A stretch of 64,000 nucleotides of DNA from Aedes albopictus (lineage: Eukaryota > Arthropoda > Insecta > Diptera > Culicidae), in assembly GCF_035046485.1 (NCBI RefSeq), contig NC_085137.1, forward strand, positions 340,308,505 through 340,372,504. The letters run 5' to 3'. The translations under genes and the position numbers were made by a program. This document shows positions 33,933-44,298 of the stretch, piece by piece. The stretch's first letter is position 1. Every line of letters begins with the position of its first letter. The notes under the pieces are model-generated. The model searched no databases. It had not been told where the DNA came from and worked only from the letters and a program-made list of their open reading frames with translations.

Positions 33933-34639
33933 AAGAATCGAACACAATCAACTAAATACATGCTGAATGGTAGAGGGATGAATGCAAACGACTGAAATTT
34001 TAAAAAAATCAATAAACTTTATGTTACCACAATGATATCACAGTTGATTGTGATCAAAGTTTTAGACCTTTGGTGGAACCACTGTGCAGCGTCCTTGCAT
34101 TATGAGAAGTATGCAGTTCGCAAGTTTTTTTTTGCCTATTTGGATTTGTGGAAAGTTCAGGTAAGGAATTGCTCAAGAAATGAGGAAGGTTTTGAATTTT
34201 CTTGACTCCAGTACGGAACTGAGAAGAAACGTCAAATCAAATAGAGCTCTCTGTGTTGAATTACTTGACCGTACCGGTAAAGAAAAAATAATGCACTGAA
34301 CAGAAATTACTTGTGCATTATTACCTAGCATAAACTCGTGGTCACCGGAACATGTCTTAGAGGACGGCTCTATCTTCATAATTTTTATATTCATTGTCTT
34401 GGTAACCGTTACCTCCAGTGGCTACTTGTGTAACAGAAAGGTCACTGGTCCTATTTTGGTAACGAAGATGAAAAAATACGAAAAAAAAACATGAAGAGCC
34501 ATAGCATGCCTTGTTTTGGCAACATGGGCAAAATGTGTTCGGAACAGGTTTCTTCAGGGCAAATTCCAGTGGCCAGAAGTTAACCAGAGAGGTGACTGGC
34601 ACTGTTTACGATTACAAAGATGATGTACATGAAATATCA

Positions 34640-34920
34640 TGAAGATAGAAAACCACTATAGCCACAGTTGTGAACACGTGATTATTCAGTATAAGCATGC
34701 TGATGGTGACAGGATCGATTCGCGGTCGGTAGAGGAACTTTTCGTAAAGGATTTTTTCTTGACTTCCTTCGTTATAGAGTATCTTTGTGCCTGCCACACG
34801 ATATACACATGCAAAATGATTATATGCAGAGGAAGCTCTCAGTTAATGACTTTGGAAGTGCTCATAGAACACTAAGCTGAGAATCAGGCTTCGCCCCAGT
34901 ACAGACGTTACACAAAAAAG
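34640..34920 (+). mobile_element. Feilai: Feilai-like SINE, older copy
   Basis: It has the same body as 3018-3300 read in plus (TGCCTGCCACACGATATACA, CATGCAAAATG, GGAAGCTCTCAGTTAATGAC, GCTCATAGAACACTAAGCTG). The head is eroded: the B box reads GGATCGATTCG. The 3' end is A-rich. It sits near the inner edge of the right-arm array. Target duplications are not clear. Confidence 0.7.
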
Positions 34921-34979
34921 AAAAAATTGAAGATCATGGAGATAGAGCCCTTGCATGGCTTATAGCCACGGGTTAACCA

Positions 34980-36530
34980 GAGAGGACACTCACAGTTTTT
35001 ATGGTTACAAAGATGATGGATATGGAAAATCATGAAAATAGAGCTGTCGCATACCTCGTTTTGTCGTCATGGTCAAAATGTCATCGAAACAGGTTAATCC
35101 AGGGCACATTCCTGTGGCCACGGGTTGGCCATGAAATCACTGATCATTTTCATTATTACTAAGATGATGGATATCATGAAGATAAAGTCGTCGCATGCCT
35201 AGTTCTGGCGTCATGGTCAAAATGTCCTCGTAACAGGTTTCTCCAGGGTACATTCCGGTAGCCACGGGTTGGCCAGGAAGGTCACTGGTCATTTTCATGG
35301 TTACTAAGATGATGAATATGGAAAATCATGAAGATAAAGACGTTGCATGCCTAGTTTTGGCGTTAAATCCGAAACAGGTTCCTCCAGGGCATATTCCGGT
35401 GGCCACGGGTTGGCCAGGGAGGTCACTAGTCATTTTCATGGTTACTAAGATGATTGATATGGAAAATCATGAAGATAGAGCCGTCGCATGCCTAGTTTTG
35501 GTGTCATGGTCAAAATGTCCTCGAAACAGGTTCCTCCAGGGCACATTCCGGTGGCCACGAGTTGGCCAAGGAAGGGCACTGGTACTTTCCACGGTTACTA
35601 AGCTACTAAGGGAGGTCACTAGTAATTTTCATGGTTACTAAGATGATTGATATGTAAAATCATGAAGATAGAGCCGTCGCATGCCTAGTTTTGGTGTCAC
35701 GGTCAAAATGTCCTCGAAACAGGTTCCTCCAGGGCACATTCCGGTGGCCACGGGTTGGCCAGGGAGGTCACTAGTCATTTTCATGGTTACTAAGATGATT
35801 GATATGGAAAATCATGAAGATAGAGCCGTCGCATGCCTAGTTTTGGTGTCATGGTCAAAATGTCCTCGAAACAGGTTCCTCCAGGGCACATTCCGGTGGC
35901 CACGAGTTGGCCAAGGAAGGGCACTGGTACTTTCCACGGTTACTAAGCTACTAAGGGAGGTCACTAGTAATTTTCATGGTTACTAAGATGATTGATATGT
36001 AAAATCATGAAGATAGAGCCGTCGCATGCCTAGTTTTGGTGTCACGGTCAAAATGTCCTCGAAACAGGTTCCTCCAGGGCACATTCCGGTGGCCACGGGT
36101 TGGCCAGGGAGGTCACTAGTCATTTTCATGGTTACTAAGATGATTGATATGGAAAATCATGAAGATAGAGCCGTCGCATGCCTAGTTTTGGTGTCATGGT
36201 CAAAATGTCCTCGAAACAGGTTCCTCCAGGGCACATTCCGGTGGCCACGAGTTGGCCAAGGAAGGGCACTGGTACTTTCCACGGTTACTAAGATGATGTA
36301 CATGAAAAATCATGAAGATAGAGCCGTCGCATGCCTAGTTTTGGTGCCATAACTGGAATGTCCACGAAACAGGTTCCCGCGAGGGCTATTCCGACACCCG
36401 GGACAGGACCAGATCGTGTTGACTGGTTCCACATGTCCACTATCAGACGCCCATTATCCAGTTGGACATTTTTGCCGAAGACACCAACATTGTATCTAGT
36501 AAAGCATATAAACCATAATTGAAAGCGTAT
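34980..36530. repeat. Right-arm array with 345-bp higher-order repeat
   Basis: Inverted counterpart of the left-arm array. From about 35415 the sequence repeats with a 345-bp period made of two 150-bp-type units plus a short duplicated piece (TACTAAGCTACTAAGGGAGG). Successive copies starting near 35681 and 36026 look essentially identical, implying recent unequal exchange or conversion. The plus-strand ORFs at 35297, 35681 and 36026 encode the same repeated peptide (MPSFGVTVKMSSKQVPPGHI) and are treated as array by-products. Confidence 0.85.
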
Positions 36531-36538
36531 GCCATGTA

Positions 36539-37394
36539 GGGGGATTAGGGGCATAATGGACACCCGGGGCGAAATGGACACCCCTGTTTTTACCGAAGCC
36601 GTTGACTTTTATGTAAAACTTTTAATGCATAAGTATAAAGGAACAAGTCATTGTTCTATTTCTCAAAAGTATCATTAATATTCCTTCAAAATAATGACAA
36701 TATCATTGAAATTGAAATATGTTTTTCATATGGTGGATTTCTTATAATTTCGAAGCAGCATCAAATAAGGTATTCCGAGTGTTGGGGTGTGTCCACCATA
36801 AAAACAAATGAATTGTTTACTCATCTACATGTATACGAAGATTTAGCAATGGATGAAGTATTTTATTTTTGATCAGAATTAACTTAAAATAACAATTTTA
36901 ATGTTGTAGTCGATTCGGGGCGAAATGAACACTGGCAATTACGAATGGATGTACGCGCCTTGCATACTGTTAGGCGTTTTAGAGAGTGTGGAAAAAATCA
37001 ATCCGATTATTTTAGCCTAAAGTTTATTTATTTAACTTTGATGTTATGTAAACTCGTCTAAGATGAAGTATTATATCTGTGGTATTGATCTCCGTAGGCA
37101 AATTACTTAACTGGTCGATATTATCAAAGATACAGCATAAAATATGGAGGGGTGTTCATTATGCCCCGATGGGTGTCCATTTCGCCCCGTACCTTTCCTG
37201 CCAGCCCCAAAAAACACACGGTTTACAATTCATTATTTCTTCTCAATAATGACATTCTACCTGCTGTAAATGATTGAAATGCGTAGGAAACAAGTTGAAG
37301 TTGTAAGCCAACTGATAATATGTTAAGTTTTTGTCTGTTATACAGGCCTAACATACTCATTTGCTTAGGGTGTCCATTATGCCCCTAATCCCCC
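36539..37394. mobile_element. TA-flanked MITE with GGGGCATAATGGACACCC boxes
   Basis: The ends GGGGGATTAGGGGCATAATG and its complement are bordered by TA (36537-36538, 37395-37396). The box GGGGC(A/G)(T/A)AATGGACACC appears at least twice near each end and again at 36917 and 37151-37190 in mixed orientation. It is inserted exactly at the TA inside one GTGTACTGAGTACAC-type palindrome of the host element. A 73-codon ORF inside is unsupported. Confidence 0.8.
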
Positions 37395-37465
37395 TACTGA
37401 GTACACGACGCGACCGCTCGTGTAACGGTCTGGTTCAAAAAAAAGTTACACCAGCGGTCGCGCCG

Positions 37466-37480
37466 GTGTACTGAGTACAC
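37466..37480. repeat. Palindrome GTGTACTGAGTACAC, right copy
   Basis: Preceded by GTTACACCAGCGGTCGCGCC, nearly the same context as at 30499. Another copy is at 37648-37662, only 19 bases from the right tip. Confidence 0.6.
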
Positions 37481-37685
37481 ATTCAAAATGTGAGGTTAGA
37501 ATTACGTATTTTTCGAGTACTTTCCGTGCATTTTTTCGTCTTTTTTCTGCCTTACTAACAAGAAGAAGAGTGGATCTTGGAATAGGACCAACACCCGGTT
37601 CAATTTGGAGCGAATTTCGATTATTTTTTTGCATTTTTCTGAGACGCGTGTACTCAGTACACGCAAGCGACTGATGGTGGGTTAA

Positions 37686-37852
37686 TGACCCAGTGTAGTG
37701 CTCTCACCAGTGCTTCTCCATCGTATTTTAGAAGCTCGCTTGGTAATTGATCTGCCCCAGCGGCTTTGTTGTTTTTCAACCGGCCAACCTCCTCCTCAAT
37801 CTCTTGGAGGTCAGGGGCCGGAAGTCTTTCGTCCTGTGCACATACTCCTAAA
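37686..37852 (-). pseudogene. Reverse transcriptase ORF, 5' part beyond the insertion
   Basis: The minus strand encodes QDERLPAPDLQEIEEEVGRL, NNKAAGADQLPSELLKYDGE and ALVRALHWVIN, the standard segment leading into a non-LTR reverse transcriptase. It joins in frame to 30449 through the TTAA. Similarity ends near 37852, so the copy is 5'-truncated. Confidence 0.85.
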
Positions 37853-39012
37853 GATTAGGGATCTAGTTGATCCTTAAATCGTTCCTTTTCTTGGCGACGC
37901 TAGTCCTTTTCATCCCGACGCTAGTCCTGAAATTCTTGGCCAAATCCTGAATGGAGGCAGATCTGTTATGTTGAATGTAATCCAAAAGTTTGAGGTCTAA
38001 TTTAGGTTACTGGGCTCTTCTTGGCATATACGCAAAGATTCACACTTGCCGAGTGAGCTTTTACTTGCTTTGCAATCTGATTGTAGTTCATTCACACCCT
38101 TCTCGTTGCAACAAATGCGCTAAATTTTACGGTATAACTTTGTTACGCAATTCGTAACACTTAAATTTTTCTCCGTGTGTTCGCCATTTTGAATATGTGC
38201 AATACTTTACTGCCCCAAGTGGATGACAGAGACAAATTATCTGCTGCCATTCGTCTGCGAAAGATATTCCTTTTTATTGCCATCCATTCCGGGCCGAACT
38301 GTTTCCCCGTTTCATGTGCGAACGAAGACACTTGCTTGATTTATTTACGCCATTGGTTCAGACAAACAGGGTTCAGTTTCTTCTTAGCCTAAAGTTAGGT
38401 TCAGAGTGCGGCGCACTGTTGGGAATAACACTGCACTGGAAGAAGAGGCCTGACCCGGCCGGCCACAGTCAGCGAAATGTGAAAAATGGATAAAGTCAAA
38501 TGGAACCGACCACGCTCACTTCTTGGTGGGGTCAAAACCGGCCCTCTGGTTAAGTCATGGCAGTGCGATTCAGATGCAACTCTGAACCTAACCCGTCCTC
38601 GAGACTCGCTGTCGTTTGCAATTCGTTTGCCATAGGTATATCTCGACGTCTGTCCGGTTTCCTCAGAACGAAACGGGCAAAGTTGAATTTATGTATTTTT
38701 AATTCTCGACTGCACTATGCATCTTTCGAGCAAGCTTTGCTTCGCGTTTAGCTTTCGCTCGCAGTAGGTATGAGCCGAACGAATAGGATTCAACCGAAGG
38801 AAAGCGAAACTCTTGTCTGGAACATAATGTATACTCAATATTGATATTTGTGTTCTATCCGTGCACATCAGTTTTTCAAATCTTGACGTTGTTTGAATGA
38901 CAGCCAAATGGAAATTACCAATCGATCTGGCACTTTTTGCTTAAGAGGGAAAAAAATGTCACATTTGAATTGTGTACCTTTCACATGTGAATATGTAGAA
39001 ATAAATTTAGTA
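37853..39012. other. Unassigned stretch with possible Tc1-like remnant
   Basis: 37900-38160 may carry decayed helix-turn-helix segments on the minus strand (separate entry). The rest, including a 71-codon plus-strand ORF at 38177-38392 and one of 64 codons at 38557-38751, has no recognisable domain or repeat ends. Confidence 0.45.
37900..38085 (-). pseudogene. Possible Tc1/mariner N-terminal remnant
   Basis: Two minus-strand pieces read like consecutive helix-turn-helix motifs: NYNQIAKQVKAHSASVNLC (about 38085-38030) and LDYIQHNRSASIQDLAKNFR (about 37975-37915), in different frames. Paired helix-turn-helix domains of this spacing occur in Tc1-like transposases. No catalytic part or terminal repeats were found, so this is tentative. 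Confidence 0.3.
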
Positions 39013-39335
39013 ATTACACTACTTTACAAAATAAAACGAAAGTCGTGAACTTCTATCAACAACCACATTTTTTTAAGCACAATTTAGCACTGATTTCGAA
39101 ACAGTGCTTCAAAAAATTTTAAGTAGAAAGTAGAACAGTTTTTGAATTTAAGCTCAGTATCGAGTGGTACAACTTTTTAAAATATGGAATTTAGTCAAAC
39201 TCAAAAATCTTGCGTTCTGTTCAACCGCTTTTGAAACTTTTTCCATAAATTAAAAGTTGAATATAATACCATTCGATCATCGAATGCAGGTTTTGCGTCA
39301 GATTGATGAAATTCAAGATATTGGCAAGTCAACCT
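39013..39335. repeat. Dispersed 0.32-kb repeat, copy A
   Basis: TTTACAAAATAAAACGAAAG through GCAGGTTTTGCGTCAGATTG and AAGATATTGGC matches 47188-47495 in the same order and orientation with moderate divergence. Non-coding. Confidence 0.7.
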
Positions 39336-39502
39336 ATCCTGCGGTGCTAAAAAGCTCTTTTATTACTTAATTTGAAAGCGTACTAGCTAGACATCTTATA
39401 CGATCACTGGTTGACTGGGAATGGATTGTAACTTTCGTGATCAAATTTTTATGAAATTTGGAATGTGTAATTTTCATCTTCATCAACACAATGTTAAAGT
39501 AA

Positions 39503-39760
39503 TTGTCGTAACCGGAGGAACTTACGAAAGGCCCAACAGAGCTTCCGCTGCCTTCCGCCATATCTCCGCCATGAAGATCAGCCATCCAAAAGACTACCAG
39601 CAGACAGCGACAGACGTGCGATGTCGCAAGCAGAAGAGGATTTGGCTGATGAAGTTTCGGCCGGCGCTTACGAGTGTTTGGCTGGCCATGAAGGCGGATA
39701 CATGGCGGAAGGCAGCGGAAGCTCTGCTGGGGCTTTCGTAAGTTCCGCCGGTTACGACAG
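39503..39760. mobile_element. GC-rich MITE with 65-bp arms
   Basis: TGTCGTAACCGGAGGAACTT at the left and the complement of TGTCGTAACCGGCGGAACTT at the right continue inward through GAGCTTCCGCTGCCTTCCGC. TAA flanks both ends, a 3-bp target typical of PIF/Harbinger. The 106-codon ORF crossing it is a by-product. Confidence 0.7.
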
Positions 39761-39829
39761 TAAGCAATAAAAAAGTTCGGTTTTGAGCACCGCTAGGTAT
39801 GTAACGCCTTCAGGATTATTTAACAAAAT

Positions 39830-40180
39830 CTTCAGAGGATTTCGTTAGAATTTTCTCCAAGGATTTTCTTGGACAATGTATCAGAGTTTCCTTCTTCTGA
39901 AATTCTTTCTAAATATCTAGAAGAATTTATTTAGGATGCCTTCAATGGATTTTTCCAGGGATTCTTTTAATAATTTTCCAGAAGAAATCCTTCAAAAATT
40001 GCTCCAAATATTCTTTCAGTAATTTCTCCAAGAATTCCTTCAGAAATTTCTTGGGTGATTCCTTTTGAAACTCGTCCATGGATTTCGTTGGAAATTTCTC
40101 CAGTAAATCTTTCAGAAATTCTGAATTCTTGCAAAAACTTCTTCATGAAAACTTTCGTTCAGTAGATCCTTCACGGATAT
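39830..40180. repeat. GGAAT-type minisatellite, reverse orientation
   Basis: Words such as TTCTCCAAGGATTTTCTTGG and CCTTCAGAAATTTCTT are the complement of the 14520-18350 array. Short and degenerate. Confidence 0.6.
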
Positions 40181-40212
40181 ATTTAATAAAACAAGACACT
40201 GCACCATCTTCA

Positions 40213-40288
40213 ACCAAAGGTTGTACAAACTGATCGAACAATAACAAATTCAGAAATTTGTACAAACTGAACGATCAATAGCAAATTC
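40213..40288. repeat. Tandem duplication, 2 x about 38 bp
   Basis: TTGTACAAACTGATCGAACA / TTGTACAAACTGAACGATCA, each followed by ATA(A/G)CAAATTCAGAAATTT. Confidence 0.75.
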
Positions 40289-40559
40289 AGAAATTTAAAA
40301 GTTTTTCCAAGTTATGTAATTAAGCCACAACACATAACATATAAAAGGGACGTTACTGCTTTAACACCGTTTGGCTTTCTCGTGCACCATGGTGTACCGA
40401 AATATATTGCGAAAGGCTATATGTTCACTCCAAAAACAAAAATTTGATAGTGCCCTCGGAGGGGTCAAGTCTTATATACCAATCAATTCAGATCGACGAG
40501 TTGAGATAATGTATGTGTGTGTGTATGTGTACAAAAAGTCACCTCATTTTTAGACAGTA

Positions 40560-41625
40560 AATATTAACCGATTTCAATGATCGATGGTTCATTCGACGGG
40601 GTATCTTGTCGTATTGTTTTCTATTGAAAATGGTTCGTATCGATCCAGCCGTTCCGGAGTTATGGCCAATTAGGTGTTCCGGACCGGTACCCCAGGAAGA
40701 GGCCAGACATGAAAATGCAACAAACCTATGCACGCGACCCTTTAAACCACCGCTATTTTGATTACCTGATTAACGGTAAGCAGAATAATAGTCTCAGACC
40801 ATATCTGAGCCGGTAGCTTTCCGGAACCGGTTCTGGGTATCCCGCTGGAAGTGGCCAAACATGAAAATGCAACAAACCCATGCATGCTACCCATCAAACC
40901 AAGGCATATTCGGTTATCTCATGAATGAAAAGCAGAAAATTAGTCTCAGACCATATCTGAACCGGTAGTGTTCCGGGTGTCCCGCTTGAAGTGGCCAAAT
41001 ATAAAAGTGAATATGATCCATGCATGTGACACATAAAACCGCCACTTTTTAGATAACCTGATGAAGGTTAAACAGGAAAATAGTGTCAGAACATATCTGA
41101 ACTAGTAGTGTTCCGGAACCGGTTCAGGGTGTCCTGGGGAACGTCCATAAATTACGTTACGCAAAAATTGTCCAATTTTAACCCCCCTCCCCCCTATGTC
41201 ACAGTTTTTGTATGAAACCTCTAAAATTTTTGTATGGGTCGTCACACTTCGTTGTACCCCTGCTCCCTAAAAGCGTGACGTAATTTATGGACGTTCCCCT
41301 GCCAGAACTCGCCTAATTTGATAGTGAACCTAGCTCATGCATGTGGCACAATAAATCGTGGCCTTTTCGGTTACCTATTGGAAGGTTGGCATGAAAATAG
41401 GCTCAGACCACATAAGAAACTACCGATAATGTTCCGGAATCGTTTCCAGGTGTTCCGCTAAAAGTGTCCAAATATAACAGTGAATCAAAACCATGCATGG
41501 GCCATATCAAATCGCGGCTCTCTAGATAACCTGATAACGGTTGGTAATGGATAGTTTCACACCATATTTGGGACAACCGATAGTGTTCTAGAACAGGTTC
41601 CGGGTGTCTCGCCAAATGTGGTCGA
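40560..41625. repeat. About 150-bp satellite, about 6 units
   Basis: Each unit contains a version of GTTCCGGAACCGGTTC, GTGGCCAAA(C/T)AT, CCATGCATG, GGTTACCTGATGAA and CAGACCATATCTGAACC. The units are diverged from one another, unlike the array in the TTAA element. One unit is split by the MITE at 41136-41299. The retrotransposon fragment at 41630 abuts the last unit. Confidence 0.8.
41136..41299. mobile_element. GGGGAACGTCC-type MITE inside a satellite unit
   Basis: GGGGAACGTCCATAAATTAC and its inverted form at the right enclose CCCCCCTCCCCCC and TTTTTGTATG words. It resembles the GGGGCTGTCC family in tip, length and interior. It interrupts a satellite unit between GGTGTCC and TGCCAGAACTCG. 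Confidence 0.7.
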
Positions 41626-41629
41626 ATGT

Positions 41630-42225
41630 TGCTAACGGCTGACAATAACGTGAGCCGTGAAATACGAAGGCGCATCATCAGTGGAAGTCGTGCCTACTAT
41701 GGGCTCCAGAAGAAACTGCGGTCAAAAAAGATTCACCCCCGCACCAAATGTACCATGTACAAGACGTTAATAAGACCGGTGGTTCTCTACGGACACGAGA
41801 CACAACGATGCTCGAGGAGGACCTGCAAGCACTCGGAGTTTTCGAGCGACGGGTGCTAAGGACGATCTTCGGCGGTGTGCAGGAGAACGGTGTGTGGCGG
41901 AGAAGAATGAACCACGAGCTCGCTGCACTTTACGGCGAACACAGTATCCAGAAAGTGGCCAAAGCTGGAAGGATACGGTGGGCAGGGCATGTTGCAAGAA
42001 TGCCGGACAACAACCCTGCAAAGTTGGTGTTTGCTAACCATCCGGTTGGTACAAGAAGGCGTGGAGCGCAGAGAGCACGATGGGCGGACCAGGTGGAGCG
42101 TGATCTGGCGAGTGTTGGGCGTGACCGAGGATGGAGAGCTGCAGCTGCAAATCGAGTATTATGGCGGCAAATTGTTGATTCAGTATTATCATGAATTTGA
42201 TGTGAACTAAATAAATGAAATGAAA
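41630..42225 (+). pseudogene. Best-preserved 3' end of the plus-strand retrotransposon family
   Basis: It encodes LTADNNVSREIRRRIISGSR and YYGLQKKLRSKKIHPRTKC, then after a one-base frameshift near 41803 MLEEDLQALGVFERRVLR, GGVQENGVWRRRMNHELAAL, KVAKAGRIRWAGHVARMPDN and RRRGAQRARWADQVERDL, with the stop at 42194. The 3' tail is AACTAAATAAATGAAATGAA. 5'-truncated: no reverse transcriptase palm. It serves as the reference for the interrupted copy at 5538-12000. RTE-like affiliation is a guess from the C-terminal motif style and tail. Confidence 0.85.
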
Positions 42226-42376
42226 AACAGCATAAATTCAAGATCTTCTTATACATAGATTGATGGATTTACAGTTTTTTAAAACAATGCTGAATTTTCT
42301 ACAATTCAGTAGAAAAAGGTAGACGCATCGTACGCATGATCAATTGGAGATTTTTCTGAAAATAAAACTGTTTTTT

Positions 42377-42555
42377 TTTTTAATATCTGTATTAACGAGA
42401 TGTTTAGCCCTTGGCTAGTTCATCTCGGGACCCACGCTTTACTTCCCTTCCGAAGGAAGAACTCACATTTTGCGAGTTTGTCGGGAGTGGGATTCGATCC
42501 CAGGTCCTCGGCGTGATGGTCAAGTGTTCTAACCATCACACCAGGTCCGCTCCAC
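42377..42555 (-). mobile_element. tRNA-derived SINE with 16-bp target duplication
   Basis: The minus strand starts GGAGCGGACCTGGTGTGATGG (A box TGGTGTGATGG), the B box is GGATCGAATCCC, the body is short, and the 3' end is TTAATACAGATATTAAAAAA. The flanks AATAAAACTGTTTTTT at 42361-42376 and 42556-42571 are identical. It is a different family from the Feilai-like copies. Confidence 0.85.
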
Positions 42556-42571
42556 AATAAAACTGTTTTTT

Positions 42572-43337
42572 ATGGTGAGATAAAACTTATGCCAATTGCA
42601 CGCCATTTCGATTAGGAGTGAAATGATTGTTTGTTTTGGTGTGTTACTAAAAATTTGTTTTAGAAAAATTCCTATTAAACTCAAAAGAAACGCATATTTT
42701 ATAACAAATTTACTAAAGCAAATGATTCATCCCCTTCCAAGTAGCGGGAAAAGATACCAATTATCTGATAAATCAATCCAAAACTAACATTAACATTGTT
42801 GGCTCACACCTCCGAAGTGATTAGTGCCGACCGGGTGTTGGTTACAACGGTGTGTTATCCCAAATTGAATCTCACGATAGCAACGATATTCATGCCAAAA
42901 ACCCATTAACCGAACGCGGGGTCCAAAGAGGAAGGCGAAAGAAAGGCTCACTATCTGTCTATACTTATGAAGCCCCTGCTCATTCCTTACATCCATTGAC
43001 TCGATGGAGTTTGTTTTTTCTCTAACCCGTAGGAGAAGTGTTACAATACAAAACGGCTGTCAATTAATTAATTTAGATTAGTCTGAAATTGCCCTATGAG
43101 TGATGTGATTATTATGGAAATGATGGAGGCTTACACACTACCCACGCTCTCAGAGAATTCATTGCTAGAGGAGTCTCCTGTTCCGATTTTCCGACGGCTG
43201 TTACTTCAACACATATTGGCTGCTAAGCTTGTACTAGTCAAACGCTTTTGGACAAACTGTAGTAGAGTCGATTAGTTTCACTAGTGTTAAGGCGAATAAA
43301 CTGTTTGAGAACGAATCTCCCTTGGCCCGTAAACAAA
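42572..43337. other. Unassigned stretch, no gene supported
   Basis: AT-rich at first, then mixed composition, with ORFs under 70 codons on both strands. Nothing recognisable. Confidence 0.5.
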
Positions 43338-43501
43338 GGGGCTGTCCATAAACCACGTGGTCATTTTTTTGGGACTTCTCAAACCCCCCCCCCGGCGTGG
43401 TCATTTGTCCATACAAAAATTTTTATTCGTCCATACAAAATGCTCATAGGCCGAACCCCCCCCCCCCACCCCTCATGACCACGTGGTTTATGGACAGCCC
43501 C
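43338..43501. mobile_element. GGGGCTGTCC-type MITE, copy 2
   Basis: GGGGCTGTCCATAAACCACG with CACGTGGTCAT in both arms, C-runs inside, and CCATACAAAATG in the middle. AAA flanks both ends, consistent with a 3-bp target. Confidence 0.8.
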
Positions 43502-44298
43502 AAAACAGTATTTAGAACAATGATCATGATACCTCATCACAATATTTGTGGATTCCATAACCAGCTTTATACATTGCGGAGAAGCTCCTACACCATTCCC
43601 ATTCGCAATTTTACGCTTTTACGAGAGACTGGAGGCATTGATCGGAAACCAGGTCCCCGGTAGGTACGCCTCCATTTGCCTGTTGGCGGTTGAATGGCTA
43701 CGGTCTGACGCTGGCTAGGCTGCAGCAGCACGCGTTCCTCGGTGAATTAAGTTGTGTGCAGGTCCCTAATTGCCTAATGATTGTAATATGTCTTTTATTG
43801 CATATAATATGCTTTATTAAATTAAATCTCGGAGAAATTAGCCAAGCGAGCTTCCGTGTAATGACTACCGTTTGACGATTGTTACGACCCCGTTTGCGGT
43901 GGCGGTGTAGAGTTTACAACTCCATTGGAACCTATGAACACAATGGGGCAGGTCAACAAGTATGGAGCGTGAAATGCATTTTGCAGTTGCAAATTTGTTT
44001 CTGAAGTTGGTCGTTTACATTTTCATGGCAGTTCTGCAGTAAAGCGAATCGAAAACTGCAGCCAACTGAAGGGTTCAACTGTGCTTCTTTATTACCTATT
44101 ATAATAAATATTCGAAATAAACCATGTTTTCTTTAAATTTTCAACCTTTTAAGCTGCCTTTCGTATGACCGAAACAATTGACACTACATCAAGCTTTATA
44201 CGTATATTACATCGTGAGGTGCATTCACGCATTTTGTACATAATGGCCAACTTTCATCTGCATGGTTCTTTTTCCGATATTGATCAAAGATCGTCTAA
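43502..44298. other. Unassigned stretch, no gene supported
   Basis: Looks single-copy: no terminal repeats, arrays or recognisable ORFs. Short ORFs (43690-43875) have no known motifs. Confidence 0.45.

Larger units (their letters stand above)
30454..37681. mobile_element. 7.2-kb TTAA-flanked foldback element, piggyBac-like ends
   Basis: TTAA at 30450-30453 and again at 37682-37685 flanks the element. The tips are CCCACCATCAGTTGC and the complement of CCCACCATCAGTCGC (14 of 15 match). Joining the flanks through one TTAA keeps the host reverse transcriptase frame open (RALHWVINKIWEEE), which proves the insertion boundaries. TTAA targets and CCC-starting tips are the hallmark of the piggyBac superfamily. 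Inside are two inverted arms of about 150-bp tandem repeats (30520-31770 and 34980-36530) around a centre holding nested elements. No transposase ORF is visible, so it must have moved, if ever, with help from elsewhere. Confidence 0.85.

Noticed and set aside
30695..36352. ORFs of 75-133 codons in the array arms as genes
   Set aside because: The same peptide restarts in each tandem unit on opposite strands of the two arms, with no promoter or domain. Treated as array by-products.
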